Assembly (NCBI GenBank): GCA_024516155.1
Contig: JAJJXM010000022.1
Coordinates: 682,001 to 746,000, forward strand
Length of the DNA stretch: 64,000 bases
Direction of reading: 5' to 3'
DNA from: Pyronema omphalodes
Taxonomy: Eukaryota; Ascomycota; Pezizomycetes; Pezizales; Pyronemataceae
This document shows, piece by piece, positions 11,981 through 22,451 of the stretch. A model generated the notes under the pieces. That model ran no database searches. It had not been told where the DNA came from and worked only from the letters and a program-made list of their open reading frames with translations. Position numbers and translations under genes: made by a program. The stretch's first letter is position 1, and each line of letters opens with the position of its first letter.

Positions 11981-13353
11981 GTTCGCTTAAAAGCTGCAAG
12001 GATTACTGGTTCCGCTGTTACGATCGCCTACCATATCGGCTAAGCTTCGCTTAAACAACATCCTTGCACCACACTTCAGCTTGTCAGAGTTCGCTTCTTG
12101 TCCTTGTTTTTCGGTTTTCCGGAGTTTTTTCGGGTTCGAATATCGACAGCATCGGAACGGGTTTTTTCTTTTTTTTTTCTTTTTCTATTACTACTACATA
12201 CTATACTGTCTTATTGGGCGTTTTTGTTTCACTTGTACAGTACTAGGGAGCGTTTTTTCGGGTTTCGGGCTTCTTTTTTTCTTTTACTTTTTACTACTTT
12301 CGGTTTTTTCGGTTCTTTTGTTTCGCGGTTTACACTGTGGGATAATTGGATTCGGATTGGGAAAAGTTTTTCTTTTGTTTCTTTAAGGGTTCTTAGGGCG
12401 CGTTTTCTGTTTTTTTTTTTCTTTGTTTGTATGGAAGACTGTTGAGCAGCGGGTGGTATTGGGCTTAACTAGAACGGTAGATTGGTAGATTGGTCGGTTG
12501 GTTTGTCGGTAGATTGGTCGGCTACTTGGGGATTTCGATGTTACAAACATAAACTATAACTATAAACCAACTATAAACGGACGGGATTTCTTTTTTTCTT
12601 CTTTTCATACTTTTTCTCTATTAGAGATCAGGAGATCTTGTTTGTATACTCTGAAGGGAAAATATTTGTTCCTGGGTTCCTGGGTTCCTGGGTTTCCTTA
12701 CTTACTTTCTTTCTTTTTTAGTTGTGTTAGTTTGGTTGGGTTGGGTTTTAGTTCAGTTTGGTTAGTTCCATTTACGCCATTTATCGCTGTTGATAGACTT
12801 ATCTTTACTTTACTTACTTTACTTTACTTATGTTTTCATATCTTTCTTTCTTCTTCTTTTAGGCTTTTGACTTGATGATGATGATGATGAGGTTTTTTTG
12901 ATGGGGGTTTGAAACTTGAGTGAGCGAGTGAGTGCGGATTTCTTTTTGAGTGCGTGGTTTTGGTAATGGGATTAGATGGGATTAGATGGGGATTAGATGG
13001 GATTAGATATGGATTAGATGGGGATTGATTGTAGACTGTAGATAGACTGTAGACCATGAATTGTAGACGGCGGAGAGGGGGGTGAATGATAAATACGATA
13101 ATACTAGTAAGATAACTGTTTCTTCTTTTTATTTTTTTATTTTTTTTTTTTCGAAATGATGATTGGGTATTATAATATGATTAAGGGTGTTGCGATTATG
13201 CGGACTATTATTATGCGGACTATGATTATGCGGACTATTATGCGTATGATATTATAACTATAATTACGGTTTTAAGTTTCTGTATTTGCATTTGCATTTG
13301 AATTGTCGATATTGATGTTGATGGTATTCGTTTCTAGCTATCCATGGCTACCA
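11981..13353. other. agc1 3' flank, T-rich intergenic
   Basis: The first 450 bases hold long T runs typical of a fungal 3' UTR and downstream region. They are followed by short tandem repeats of 'ggtagattggtcgg' (12475-12525), ATG/GAT triplets near 12876 and about six copies of GGGATTAGAT at 12966-13026. A run of about 20 T lies near 13131. No gene recognised. Confidence 0.5.
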
Positions 13354-13597
13354 TCCCATAAATCCCATAAATCCCATAAATCCCATGATCCCATAAATCC
13401 CATAAATCCCATAAATCCCATAAATCCCATAAATCCCATAAATCCCATAAATCCCATAAATCCCATGATCCCATAAATCCCATAAATCCCATAAATCCCA
13501 TAAATCCCATAAATCCCATAAATCCCATAAATCCCATAAATCCCATAATCCCATAAATCCCATAAATCCCATAAATCCCATAAATCCCATAAATCCC
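13354..13597. repeat. 9-bp satellite array (CCCATAAAT)n
   Basis: About 27 tandem copies of CCCATAAAT over 244 bases, with three unit-length defects: CCCATGAT twice and CCCATAAT once. The defects divide the array into blocks. Frames through it give only Gly-Ile-Tyr or Asp-Leu-Trp repeats and are not genes. Confidence 0.9.
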
Positions 13598-13726
13598 GAA
13601 ATTCTGTAACCCCTCAAACCACCGCCATCAAATACCCCAAACCACCACAACCATTGGAATGGAAGACACTACGGGGATGTATCGCCATGTAGAAATTAAT
13701 CGACCACAAAATCCACCATTTTCTTT

Positions 13727-14643
13727 CAGAGTTCGGCACGGTGGCAGACCGGACGGGACCACACTGCTCGTCTGGTCCGGTCTATAACTTCGGACGGATG
13801 GCCACTACGTGGTCCGGTCCCGTTCGCAAACTCAAAAAGAGCGAACGGAACGGCGGGCGATGGGCCGATGGCAGGACCGTGGGTTTTGGGTGAGGTAGTT
13901 TGCAGGGGGCGGTTTGGTTCAAGTTTTCCAGATATTATTGGCCGCGGCAGCGACATTTTCAGGGTAGTATGTGAATGCTTTATGCTTCACTTTCATAAAA
14001 CTTTTACAGCCCACTGCAGATGCGAGCTCCACCTTGAAATCCTTTGACTGCATATGGTAGCTTGATATTATTTATGTTTCTTAGTAAAGTACGGTTATGC
14101 TATAAACATTCCTTCTATCTTCTACATGCTATCTTCGACCGGCAAGAAATCTCAACTTCTTTCATTGCTGCTGTAAATCGAAAATCAATAGCCATCACTC
14201 GATTTCCAACCGCGCAAAAAGATCATAATGTCCTCATTAGTTACTGTATCATTCATGCAGCTGCAGGAGCTTTGTGAGTGTGATACCCACCGCGCCCTCT
14301 ACAACAGGGTCTCCTCATTACAGTTAAGGTAATAGAGTCCAATGTGCCGGGGAAGGATACATTTTAGTAGGGCGAGAAGGAGCATTATTATTCATCAGTA
14401 TAGTATTTTTGCGAGAAATTACGTATAGCTGGCTTTAATTTGTGCGATGCATCGGAATTATCAAGACAAAACACCATAAGCCGTAGTAAAAAAAATTGCC
14501 GGTTGCGAGTGACCGGTGATAATACTAGTCATCATCACGCAGGATCACTCGCGGTCCTGGTCCTACTACAGGACGGGACCGCGAATGAAGGTCCGGTCCC
14601 GGCCACAGCTAGAACCGGGCCGGATGGAATGTGCCAGACTCTG
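13727..14643 (+). mobile_element. Non-autonomous hAT-like element, family 1, copy A
   Basis: It starts CAGAGTTCGGCACGGT and ends GTGCCAGACTCTG, a slightly mutated inverted terminus. The flanking 8 bases, ttttcttt and tttttttt, match at 7 of 8 positions but are low complexity. Both ends are packed with GGWCGGWCCG-like subterminal repeats, as is usual for hAT transposase binding regions. The interior is homologous to copy C (common blocks such as 'cccactgcag' and 'gatgcatcgga/agaattatc'). No transposase remains. Length 917 bp. Confidence 0.75.
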
Positions 14644-15347
14644 TTTTTTTTTCTTGCTGTCTTTCTTTCTTTCTGAATTTATTTATTCCTGACTGAACCC
14701 AACTCACACGTTATAACATAGCTCTCGTGCCATTATACAGCTATACTCAAGCATCAGCTTGGAGGCTTAGAGCCTACTGTGAAATGCCCAGGAGTGGCCT
14801 TCGTCGTTGGTGGCACTAATGTGGTAGTGTATGGACTTTCGTTTTTTGTCCTTCGTGCTTCGTCATTCGTTCCTCGTCTTTCGGCCTTCGGCCTTCGTGC
14901 TCATGGTGCATGGTCCGTAAGTTCTGGTATTACGGAGTATCAAATCCACCATGAAATAAGATATCAAACCCATCAGCCCTGGGATTTTGAGTTCATGATA
15001 TCTTTCCTCTCGGAGATACTTAGGATAAGGTGCTGTGATATGATGTGAAGACTGGCTGATGAGTTGGACTTGGTAGACTGGTGAGTTGGTAGTCTGGCGG
15101 TCTGGTGAATTATTGGTTGAGTAGTTTGGTACGGTAACCAATTCCACTGCCTTGATACATCCCGCTCATTATCCCTTCGCTCTTCTTTTCGGTTCCGAGA
15201 ATTTCAGAAATACTGCTGTCGCTTCCCGTCGGGCCAATGTAAATAGCAATACTCTGTATCATATCAATCTCTCCACACCCCCCCCCCCCCCCCCCTCCCC
15301 CATCGCCTTTCCCCTCAGTAGCAATTTGAATCAGTGGCGATTTGAAT
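14644..15347. other. Intergenic between two hAT-like elements
   Basis: About 700 bases without a supportable gene. It contains TTTC runs next to copy A, repeated 'ttcgtccttcg'-type words near 14800-14905, 'gtctggtgagttgg' repeats near 15060-15110 and C18 at 15278-15295. Confidence 0.5.
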
Positions 15348-16093
15348 CAGACCTTCCAACTGTATAGCCAGTTTACCAGGTAAAATCGTAGACCAGGTAA
15401 ACTGAACTGACAATTCACAGTTAGTTGGTGTAGTTTTGGTATCCCGGATACACAGTTGGCTCAGTTTTGAAGGGTCCATAGAACCAGGTAACTGCAGTGC
15501 GCTGATTAAACGGATTCGGTAAAAATACAAACCGGTTTAATCGTTTCGGGAAACAGTGCATGCAGGAATAAAGAATGTATTCAACCTCGTTTGAACCCAC
15601 CGGTAGCCGAGCCTGCCATTATCTCAACTCCCCTTGATCCACCAGTTTCTGGTAACCAGGTTTCTCATCAGCTCCCGCAATGACTGCCGACTCTGATCTG
15701 CTGTTTTCCGAATGCAAGCGGATCATTATATCGGACCGCAACTGAATGCAGGCAGATACTCTGGAGGCCATTGATGGGCTCAGGAGCTTCAGTCGTAGGC
15801 GTCAGTTGTGATTTCTGGGGACCAAATTAGGATAGAATTTAATTATGTATGCACTGAATAATATTTATTGCCCCTTCATAAACCAGTTCCTCTGGACAAA
15901 CCAATTTTCGCAGTTTTAAACAGTTCACTTAGTTTGCCAAGCCTTGCGTTCAGTTAACTGGTTCTTGTAGTTTAACCAGTTATGCTACTGACAGTAAGCT
16001 CAACTGGGTCGCCGTACAGTTCTCATATTCCAACAGTCCGTACCGTGCGTTTTTGCCGTCATTTCAAACTGGTTTGAAAGACTGGGAGGTCTG
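15348..16093 (+). mobile_element. Non-autonomous hAT-like element, family 2
   Basis: It begins CAGACCTTCCAACTG and ends with the inverted CAGTC/TGGGAGGTCTG terminus. The flanking octamers ATTTGAAT (15340-15347) and ATTCGAAT (16094-16101) match at 7 of 8, which suits hAT target duplication. Subterminal repeats of ACCAGTTTA / TAAACTGGT type occur at both ends. There is no coding capacity in its 746 bp. The termini and internal words differ from family 1, so this is a separate family with one copy in the window. Confidence 0.65.
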
Positions 16094-16659
16094 ATTCGAA
16101 TAACGGAGAGGAAGTAGCAATGGTACCCATAGTTGGAAACACCAAGTGCACCACGGCTGATAGAAAGAATATCTTTCTGATTATGCTCTTTCAGGGACTA
16201 TCAGTACTGTACTGTTGGGCAGTTTCAACATATCAGAGAAACCAGAAACGACGATAATGGGAAGACTTACGATTAGGGAGTAATTTGTCCTGCTGAATTC
16301 GGACTGATTTCAGTTGTTCTATCCAGTATCAGCAAGCGTTGGACTGTATCCGACTCTTCCAACCCTGTGTGGATTGATGGGTAGAATTGATTGATACACA
16401 TTGCGTTCCTTGTCACGATTATTTATGGCCGATGGTTTTTAGGATGCCTTTTTGTTTCCTCATGTTTGCTCATGAATTTATTTTTCCTGAAATTATGGGA
16501 AGTTCAGGCATTAGAAACGGATGTATCGGAAGTCCCGAGTTGGACTGGTGTTGTAGATCTTGTGCGCTTACGTGCTCAACAAGACGTACGTTCCCCACAT
16601 TCATTAACAAGCTTACCCCGCGCGCTTCCAGGCTATCGCCAGTGCACATCACCATCACA
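16094..16659. other. Upstream region of the C2H2/ankyrin gene
   Basis: 566 bases separating the family 2 element from the start codon at 16660. No obvious TATA box. The last 100 bases before the ATG are moderately C-rich (for example ACATCACCATCACA), as in fungal leaders. An in-frame run of codons extends upstream of 16660 but does not resemble the protein family, so I start at 16660. Confidence 0.45.
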
Positions 16660-19540
16660 ATGTCTTCCGAAATGGACCCCAGTACGACCACAATCGCTGC
16701 CCTATACTGGCAGTCAATCGCTTCATTCAACAGACTCCTCGACCATTTCAAAGATTCCCAAGATCCCCCCGAGACACTTTCGGATGACTTCGGACGACTG
16801 AAGGTATGGGCCGAAAATGTCGCTGCACACCGGCGCGGAGATATGTCACTCGATCACCGCCTTCGCGAAGCCTCAGAGGTGATGGATAGGGTTAAGGCAT
16901 TACTCGGGGACCTGAATGATGTCTTGGAGGATAGTAAGTCGTTTCCAACTCTTGGTGACCTGCGACCCATGATACTAAATCCGTATTAGCTTTGAGCATA
17001 TCCTTAGATGACAAGGAGGCGGGAGATTGTTCGCAGAACACAGTTGAGCCACAGTCTACGGAGCCAGAGGGGTTTGATTCAGACGTGGACGACGAAATCA
17101 GGGGTACATCGCCGCTGAAGGAAGCTGTCAAGGAGATTGGCAACGTCATTGAGTGCCTGTATCGGCTATCGATCACCGTTCAGAGTCCTGCGTCTGCCAG
17201 TCGTCTGGAAAGGATCGAGAACATAGACGTGTCGCATTTTGAAAGCTTCGATGTCGATTATGTCAGCAAAAAATTCCCGCTCGGCGAAGACTACCGGTAT
17301 CTCATTGAGCGATTGGGAAAGGCGAATACCAAACGACGACAGCTGCTGAAGTACCACAACAAACATCATGAAAAGATCGTAGGTCGACGAGTCGCTGTGA
17401 GTGATGCGACCGAAACGGGATCATACTCGGAGGACCAAGATGACTTCTACTCGGTAGCCCCGACGGACATGCGTACAACTGTTTCCACGGTGAACCCGGC
17501 AAATGTCAATTTGGTCGAAGTCGTGCCTGTCGACCTGGATAGCCGCTCGGAAGCCGGATTCTCGACTACGTCGTACGCGTCATCCTCGGCCAACCCCGGT
17601 AGTCTTAGGGTTCCAGCCCCACCTCCCGGATACGACAAAGGACCATTCCAATGTCCGTACTGTTTCATTATTGTACAGACCGAAAACCGTGCTTCGTGGA
17701 AGTGAGTTGCTTTCATCCTTCATCCTTCATCCTTTCAATGGCGGAAGATGCTAATGACTGTTGTCCCCGTAGGAAGCACGTGTTTCAGGATTTACGCCCA
17801 TACGTGTGCACCTTCAAGGACTGTCCCCAGGGAGCCCATCTTTACAAGAGCCGACACGAATGGTTCGCTCATGAAAGGGAGATGCATCGTCGCGAGTGGT
17901 TCTGCAGCAAGTGTAAAAATACATACTCCTCGAGCGACCAGTTCCGGCAACATCTCGTCAAGAAACACAAGGGCGTCATCTCCGGTTCCAAGGACCAGCT
18001 CGAAGTCCTGGTTGCAAGGGGTGCACGAGCAACCGAAGGAAAGGAAAAGTGCCCTTTGTGTCCAGAGAAAAATGTACCGAAACTACTTCGAAGCCATCTG
18101 GGTTGTCACCTTGAGCATATATCCCTCTTTATTCTGCCAGAAGCATCGGAGGACAACGAAGACAGCGATTCGAATCACGATTCGGACGACCATGACACTG
18201 GAACTGCACCAGACACGAAACCCAAAACTTCAGGGATTACTCGGGCGTTTAAGCAGCGATATTATAAGGCTCAGACGTATCTGCAGACAGGAACCGGAAT
18301 AAACGATTTTGATAACGATGGCTGGGCCCCTATCCACAAAGCGGCTAAATCTGGTGATCTTAAATGGGTTACATTTTTGCTAGATTCTGGTTGTGATTCA
18401 CGGGCTACGACAAAGGATTGGTTTAAGCTACAGCCACTGCACATAGCAGCAAGAACTGGCCGCGAACTCGTTGTCAAGCTACTGCTTTCCCGGGACGATA
18501 TCGAGGTCAATGCAAAGGATAACCATGGAAGGACGGCATTCTTATGGGCATGTTACAATGGTCATCATGGTGTTATCAAGCTACTGGTTTCCCGGGACGA
18601 TATCGAAGTCAATGCAAAGAATAACGATGGAAGCACGGTATTCTTATGGGCATGCAAGAATGGCCATGCGGGTGTTGCCAAGCTACTGCTTTCCCGGGAC
18701 GATATCGAGGTCAATGCAAAGGATAACGATGGAATGACGGCATTCTTATGGGCATGCCGCGATGGCCATGAGGATGCCGTCAAGCTACTGCTTTCCCGGG
18801 ACGATATCGAGGTCAATGCAAAGGATAACGATAGAAGGACAGCATTCTTATGGGCATGCCACGATGGCCATGAGGGTGTTGTCAAGCTGCTACTTGCTCG
18901 GGATGATATCGAGGTCAATGCAAAGGATAACGATAGAAGGACAGCATTCTTATGGGCATGCCACGATGGCCATGAGGGTGTTGTCAAGCTGCTACTTGCT
19001 CGGGATGATATCGAGGTCAATGCAAAGAGTAACAATGGACATACGGCGTTTATTTGGGCATGCCTCCATGGCCATGAGGATGTTGTCAAGCTACTGCTTC
19101 GCCGGGATGATATCGAGGTCAATGCAAAGAATAACGATGGAAGCACGGCATTCTTAAGGGCATGCTACAATGGTCATCAAGGTGTTGTCAATTTACTGCT
19201 TTCACGGGACGATATCGAGGTCAATGCAAAGAATAACAATGGAAGTGGGGCATTTTTATTTGCGTGCCAGAATGGCCATGAGGGTGTTGTCAAGCTACTG
19301 CTTTCCCGGGACGATATCGAGGTCAGTGCAAAGGACAGCAGATGGGGAGAGTCAGCATTTATTCGGGCATGCCAAAACGGCCATGACGGTGTTGTAAAGC
19401 TACTGCTTTCCCGGGACGATATCGAGGTTGATGCAAAGGATAAGTATGGAAAGTCAGGACTGATGTATGCACAACAGAACAAACACTTTGGAATTGAACA
19501 ACTAATATATGAATTTGTAAATAACCGGGAGATCGTGTAG
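16660..19540 (+). CDS. C2H2 zinc-finger protein with C-terminal ankyrin repeat array
   Basis: Three exons, 16660-16933, 16990-17701 and 17773-19540, join in frame with GT-AG introns of 56 and 71 nt and give 917 residues. The N-terminal about 130 residues (STTTIAALYWQSIASFNRLL..., then a 'FGRLKVWAENVAAHR' block) form the helical domain seen in many Pezizomycotina C2H2 proteins; its function is unknown. A linker rich in Ser/Asp leads to Cys/His fingers from about residue 311 to 440 (FQCPYC; YVCTFKDC with H-x3-H; WFCSKC with H-x4-H; KCPLC). The second intron interrupts the first finger. From about 508 to the end there are roughly twelve ankyrin repeats, most of them 34 residues and nearly identical (NAKDNDGxTAFLWACxxGHEGVVKLLL). 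No NACHT or other NTPase domain is present. Such proteins are probably nuclear or signalling scaffolds, but no specific function can be assigned. The homogenised array implies recent unequal exchange or gene conversion. Confidence 0.85.
18508..19440 (+). repeat. 102-bp coding tandem array (ankyrin repeats)
   Basis: Nine consecutive ankyrin-coding units of 102 bp (one of 105 bp) with high nucleotide identity. Two neighbouring units (about 18823-18924 and 18925-19026) are identical over the full 102 bp. The module ends in 'gatatcgaggtcaatgcaaag', shared by nearly every unit. Confidence 0.9.
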
Positions 19541-20164
19541 CTACATAGTTTTTATATCTTATTTACTTACTGAATTATGGCGCAATGAGTTTCATGTATG
19601 AAGACTTCACTTCTTCTAGATTGCGTCGAAATGAGTTTTCCAATTATAAAAATATTCTTTTCTCTGTTCTGTTCACACTGAAGATAAGTCCGGTAAGAAA
19701 TAATGATGCACATTTGTCTATTGAGCTGTGAACTTCAATATTTTTTTTTGATATTATATCGGGAACGTTATAACTCATAGCCATAGCTATAGTCCTACGG
19801 ACAAGAAAAGTGTATTAAAACTGTAGCATACGTCACAACCTTAAGGTTGAGAACGTTCAAGAAATTCAAATCAAATCAAAAAAGAGCAAGAAAAGGCTCT
19901 CCACCTTCACTATATCCAGTTGGATCGTTGATGACCCTGCGAGGTGAGCAGTGTACTAAAAAGAAATCTTTCCTTTCTTGCAGCCGTCCTCCTCGAGCTA
20001 TCAGTAACTTGTCAAAGCATATTTTGTTCATTCATTCACAAATCAAACGTACAAAGACGGGTAAGGCTATTCAATTTTTATAGTGTATATGGTGTTGCAA
20101 TAAGGAGTAAAAGGTGATGATGAGTCCTACTCTGGGCCTGGTCCCTGAAAAAGCTTAATCAGGC
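19541..20164. other. Downstream of the ankyrin gene
   Basis: About 620 bases of AT-rich sequence, probably including the 3' UTR of the ankyrin gene. T10 lies near 19741-19750. No gene or RNA recognised. Confidence 0.45.
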
Positions 20165-20783
20165 CGCACTGAAGGACGGCCGCTATGTGGTCCGGTTCTG
20201 TCTGCGAAACAAAAAGACTGAGCAGGACCGCAGGTCACGGCAGGACTGTGTATTTGCTGAGTCGGCTAGCTCCCCGGTGGCGGTTTGGTATGAGTTGACC
20301 ATGAAATTATGAGCCGCGGCGGGGGGATGTTTTAAACACTGTAGCAGGTCAACGGTCAACCCTCTGGGCTTCGCTTTAGTAATACTTTTACACTCCACTG
20401 CAGGTGCACGCTCCACCCTGAAATAGTTTGACTGTCTACAGCAATTTGATATCATCTATACTGCTCAGCAAAGTACAGTTCCAGTATAAATACTCCTTTT
20501 GTTCACATAGTTCCATGCACATTCAAATCACGTATAGCTGCTTTTAATCAGCGCAAAGCATCAGATGTTTTTAGCAAAGTGTCAAAGCATAGTAAAGAAC
20601 GGTCGCTTGCGAGTCGCCATTCGTAACCCCAGCCATGGTCACGCATGGTCACCTGCGGTCCGTCCGGTCCATGATGCCTCAAAGACTGCCGATCCTGGTT
20701 CTACTATAATACGGGCCCGCAAATGATGGTCCGGTCCCGTCCACAGCTAGGACCGGACCGGACGGACCATGGCGAACTCTTTT
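20165..20783 (+). mobile_element. Decayed hAT-like element, family 1, copy B (boundaries approximate)
   Basis: The right end reads GGACGGACCATGGCGAACTCT, a mutated form of the family 1 terminus. The left end is eroded; the first recognisable family sequence is 'ggacggccgctatgtggtccgg' at about 20174. The interior aligns with copies A and C ('gagccgcgg', 'cactccactgcaggtgcacgctccaccctg'). It is shorter than copy C through internal deletion. Confidence 0.65.
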
Positions 20784-21282
20784 CCCTCCCTTTCCAGCAA
20801 ATCCCATTATGACTTTGCAAATTCAAACTCGCCGTCTTTGGAAATACATTCTCATTGCAAATTGCCGTGATTGAAACTAAGAAATACTGATTAACAATGT
20901 TGAAAAGGCAAAATATCGACTCAAAGAATCGGGCGATGCAGACCATTATAGGCTATTCTAAGAGGCTTTGGAATTTTTTCAACTCCGCAAGTTTCACATT
21001 CCTGTTTGACATACCTTCCTCTAATGAATGGAATTATCTATTGCCAATAACTTTCTTTTGTAAATCATGCTAAACATATTTCGCAGTTTTATTCTGGAGT
21101 ATGAACTTCAAGACCACTCAGTCAACGTGTCATGTGGCCGTATAAAATACAACACTGTTGAAGCACCTATGAACAAATATTTCTGGAGCATGAATCAATC
21201 ATTATCTAATATTCAAAAAATCAAGACAAGAATCCTTTATTTCAATAGGATATGATTTTAAATAGTTCGGCACTAGGTCAAA

Positions 21283-21319
<37 letters not shown>

Positions 21320-22451
21320 AAGAAAAAAACACCACATTTCCAGGGTGCCTTCGTCGTTATCCGATGAATTAAAGTCTTTCCAATCTATTAAACTGACATG
21401 ATGAGTGGATGCTATGGCTGGTGTTTTCATCTACGCTATACCTACCTGTGGCAATCATACCATTGCACTCATGTATAGTCATATCGGACAATTTCTGATG
21501 ATTGATTGATGATTTGAACTGCCAGTATGTACTGAAAATTTGGGGCAGAGCACTAGATTTTAATTTTGGATTAGAACCAAACGTGGGGTTAGGCAGAGTG
21601 TTGATTACAGTGGCGGTTAGAGTTGGGGTTTGGGTTCTACTGTATCCTGTTGGTTTACTTGATACTTCGTTATCTGTTGAATCACAAATTTTCCATCAAT
21701 AACAGTGATAAAACGAATGAACTCCATGGCTAGGCCTTTTTATCTTATGTACGTTATACCCAACCATCTTAACGCCACCGGAAGCGGCCGAGGGTCGAGT
21801 ACACTCCCGAGTGATTCGGCATGAGTAGCTATATTCATCATCTAATGGCGGTCAAAGCAACTTGTCGAATACAAGATAGGGCGGTCTGGTAGGCTAGCTG
21901 GAGTATATAAGCCCATGCTGGATTCCTTTCTTCCTCATTCTTCCCTCCCCCTTCTCTCCCTCATATGGAGATCAAATAACAAACACCACTCGGTGCTGCC
22001 GACCTCGGCCTCATCTCCGACGCAATCAACTTACTTGAGTTTCAGGCTTTCAAGCTTCAAGTATGAGGAATACTCCTTAGTATTATTCATAATTTGTGGT
22101 AAGTATACCTATCGTACCAACGCGTGTCATCGCGTCTTAACTACAGTCGGTCCCTCTATCATGGTCTGCATCTAACCACACTCTCAGGAATGTCAACCAA
22201 TTGACAACCTGCGTCTACAGAGGTCACCTACACGTCGATGTGTAGTATACCAGGTGGTCTCCTTAGATGCCTACCATGGTCGAAATTATCTTAACCAGGC
22301 ACTGGTAGCAACCGCACCAGTTATACCGAATCCCGAAAACAGATGATATAACCACAATTCTGGAGAAGGATACGACGGTGTATGTATGTTCTCGGTCAGA
22401 ATCTAAATATTAGATCTCTCTCTAATGTTTGATGTTTAGGCAAATGAAGTA
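20784..22451. other. Intergenic, A35 tract and promoter-like stretch
   Basis: About 1.7 kb without a supportable gene. It contains A35 at 21284-21318. At 21900-21965 a GTATATAAG TATA-like box is followed by a CT-rich tract, which looks like a fungal promoter and leader. A GGTAAGTAT donor-like site sits near 22100 and a TTTAG acceptor-like site near 22440, just ahead of the agc1 fragment. These may be the remains of the 5' part of a gene; no protein could be recognised. Confidence 0.4.

Noticed and set aside
12966..13026. Interstitial telomere-like repeats (GGGATTAGAT)
   Set aside because: The unit contains GGGATTAG but is a 10-mer with only about six copies; no evidence for telomeric origin.
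13354..13597. Possible CRISPR-like or regularly spaced repeat array
   Set aside because: Units are directly adjacent 9-mers without spacers, in a eukaryotic genome; a plain satellite.
13334..13650. Minus-strand frames encoding Gly-Ile-Tyr or Asp-Leu-Trp repeats
   Set aside because: They are translations of the 9-bp satellite, open only because the unit length is a multiple of three.
16387..16659. Upstream in-frame extension of the C2H2/ankyrin protein
   Set aside because: The sequence before 16660 has no family resemblance, and the leader-like base composition favours the ATG at 16660.
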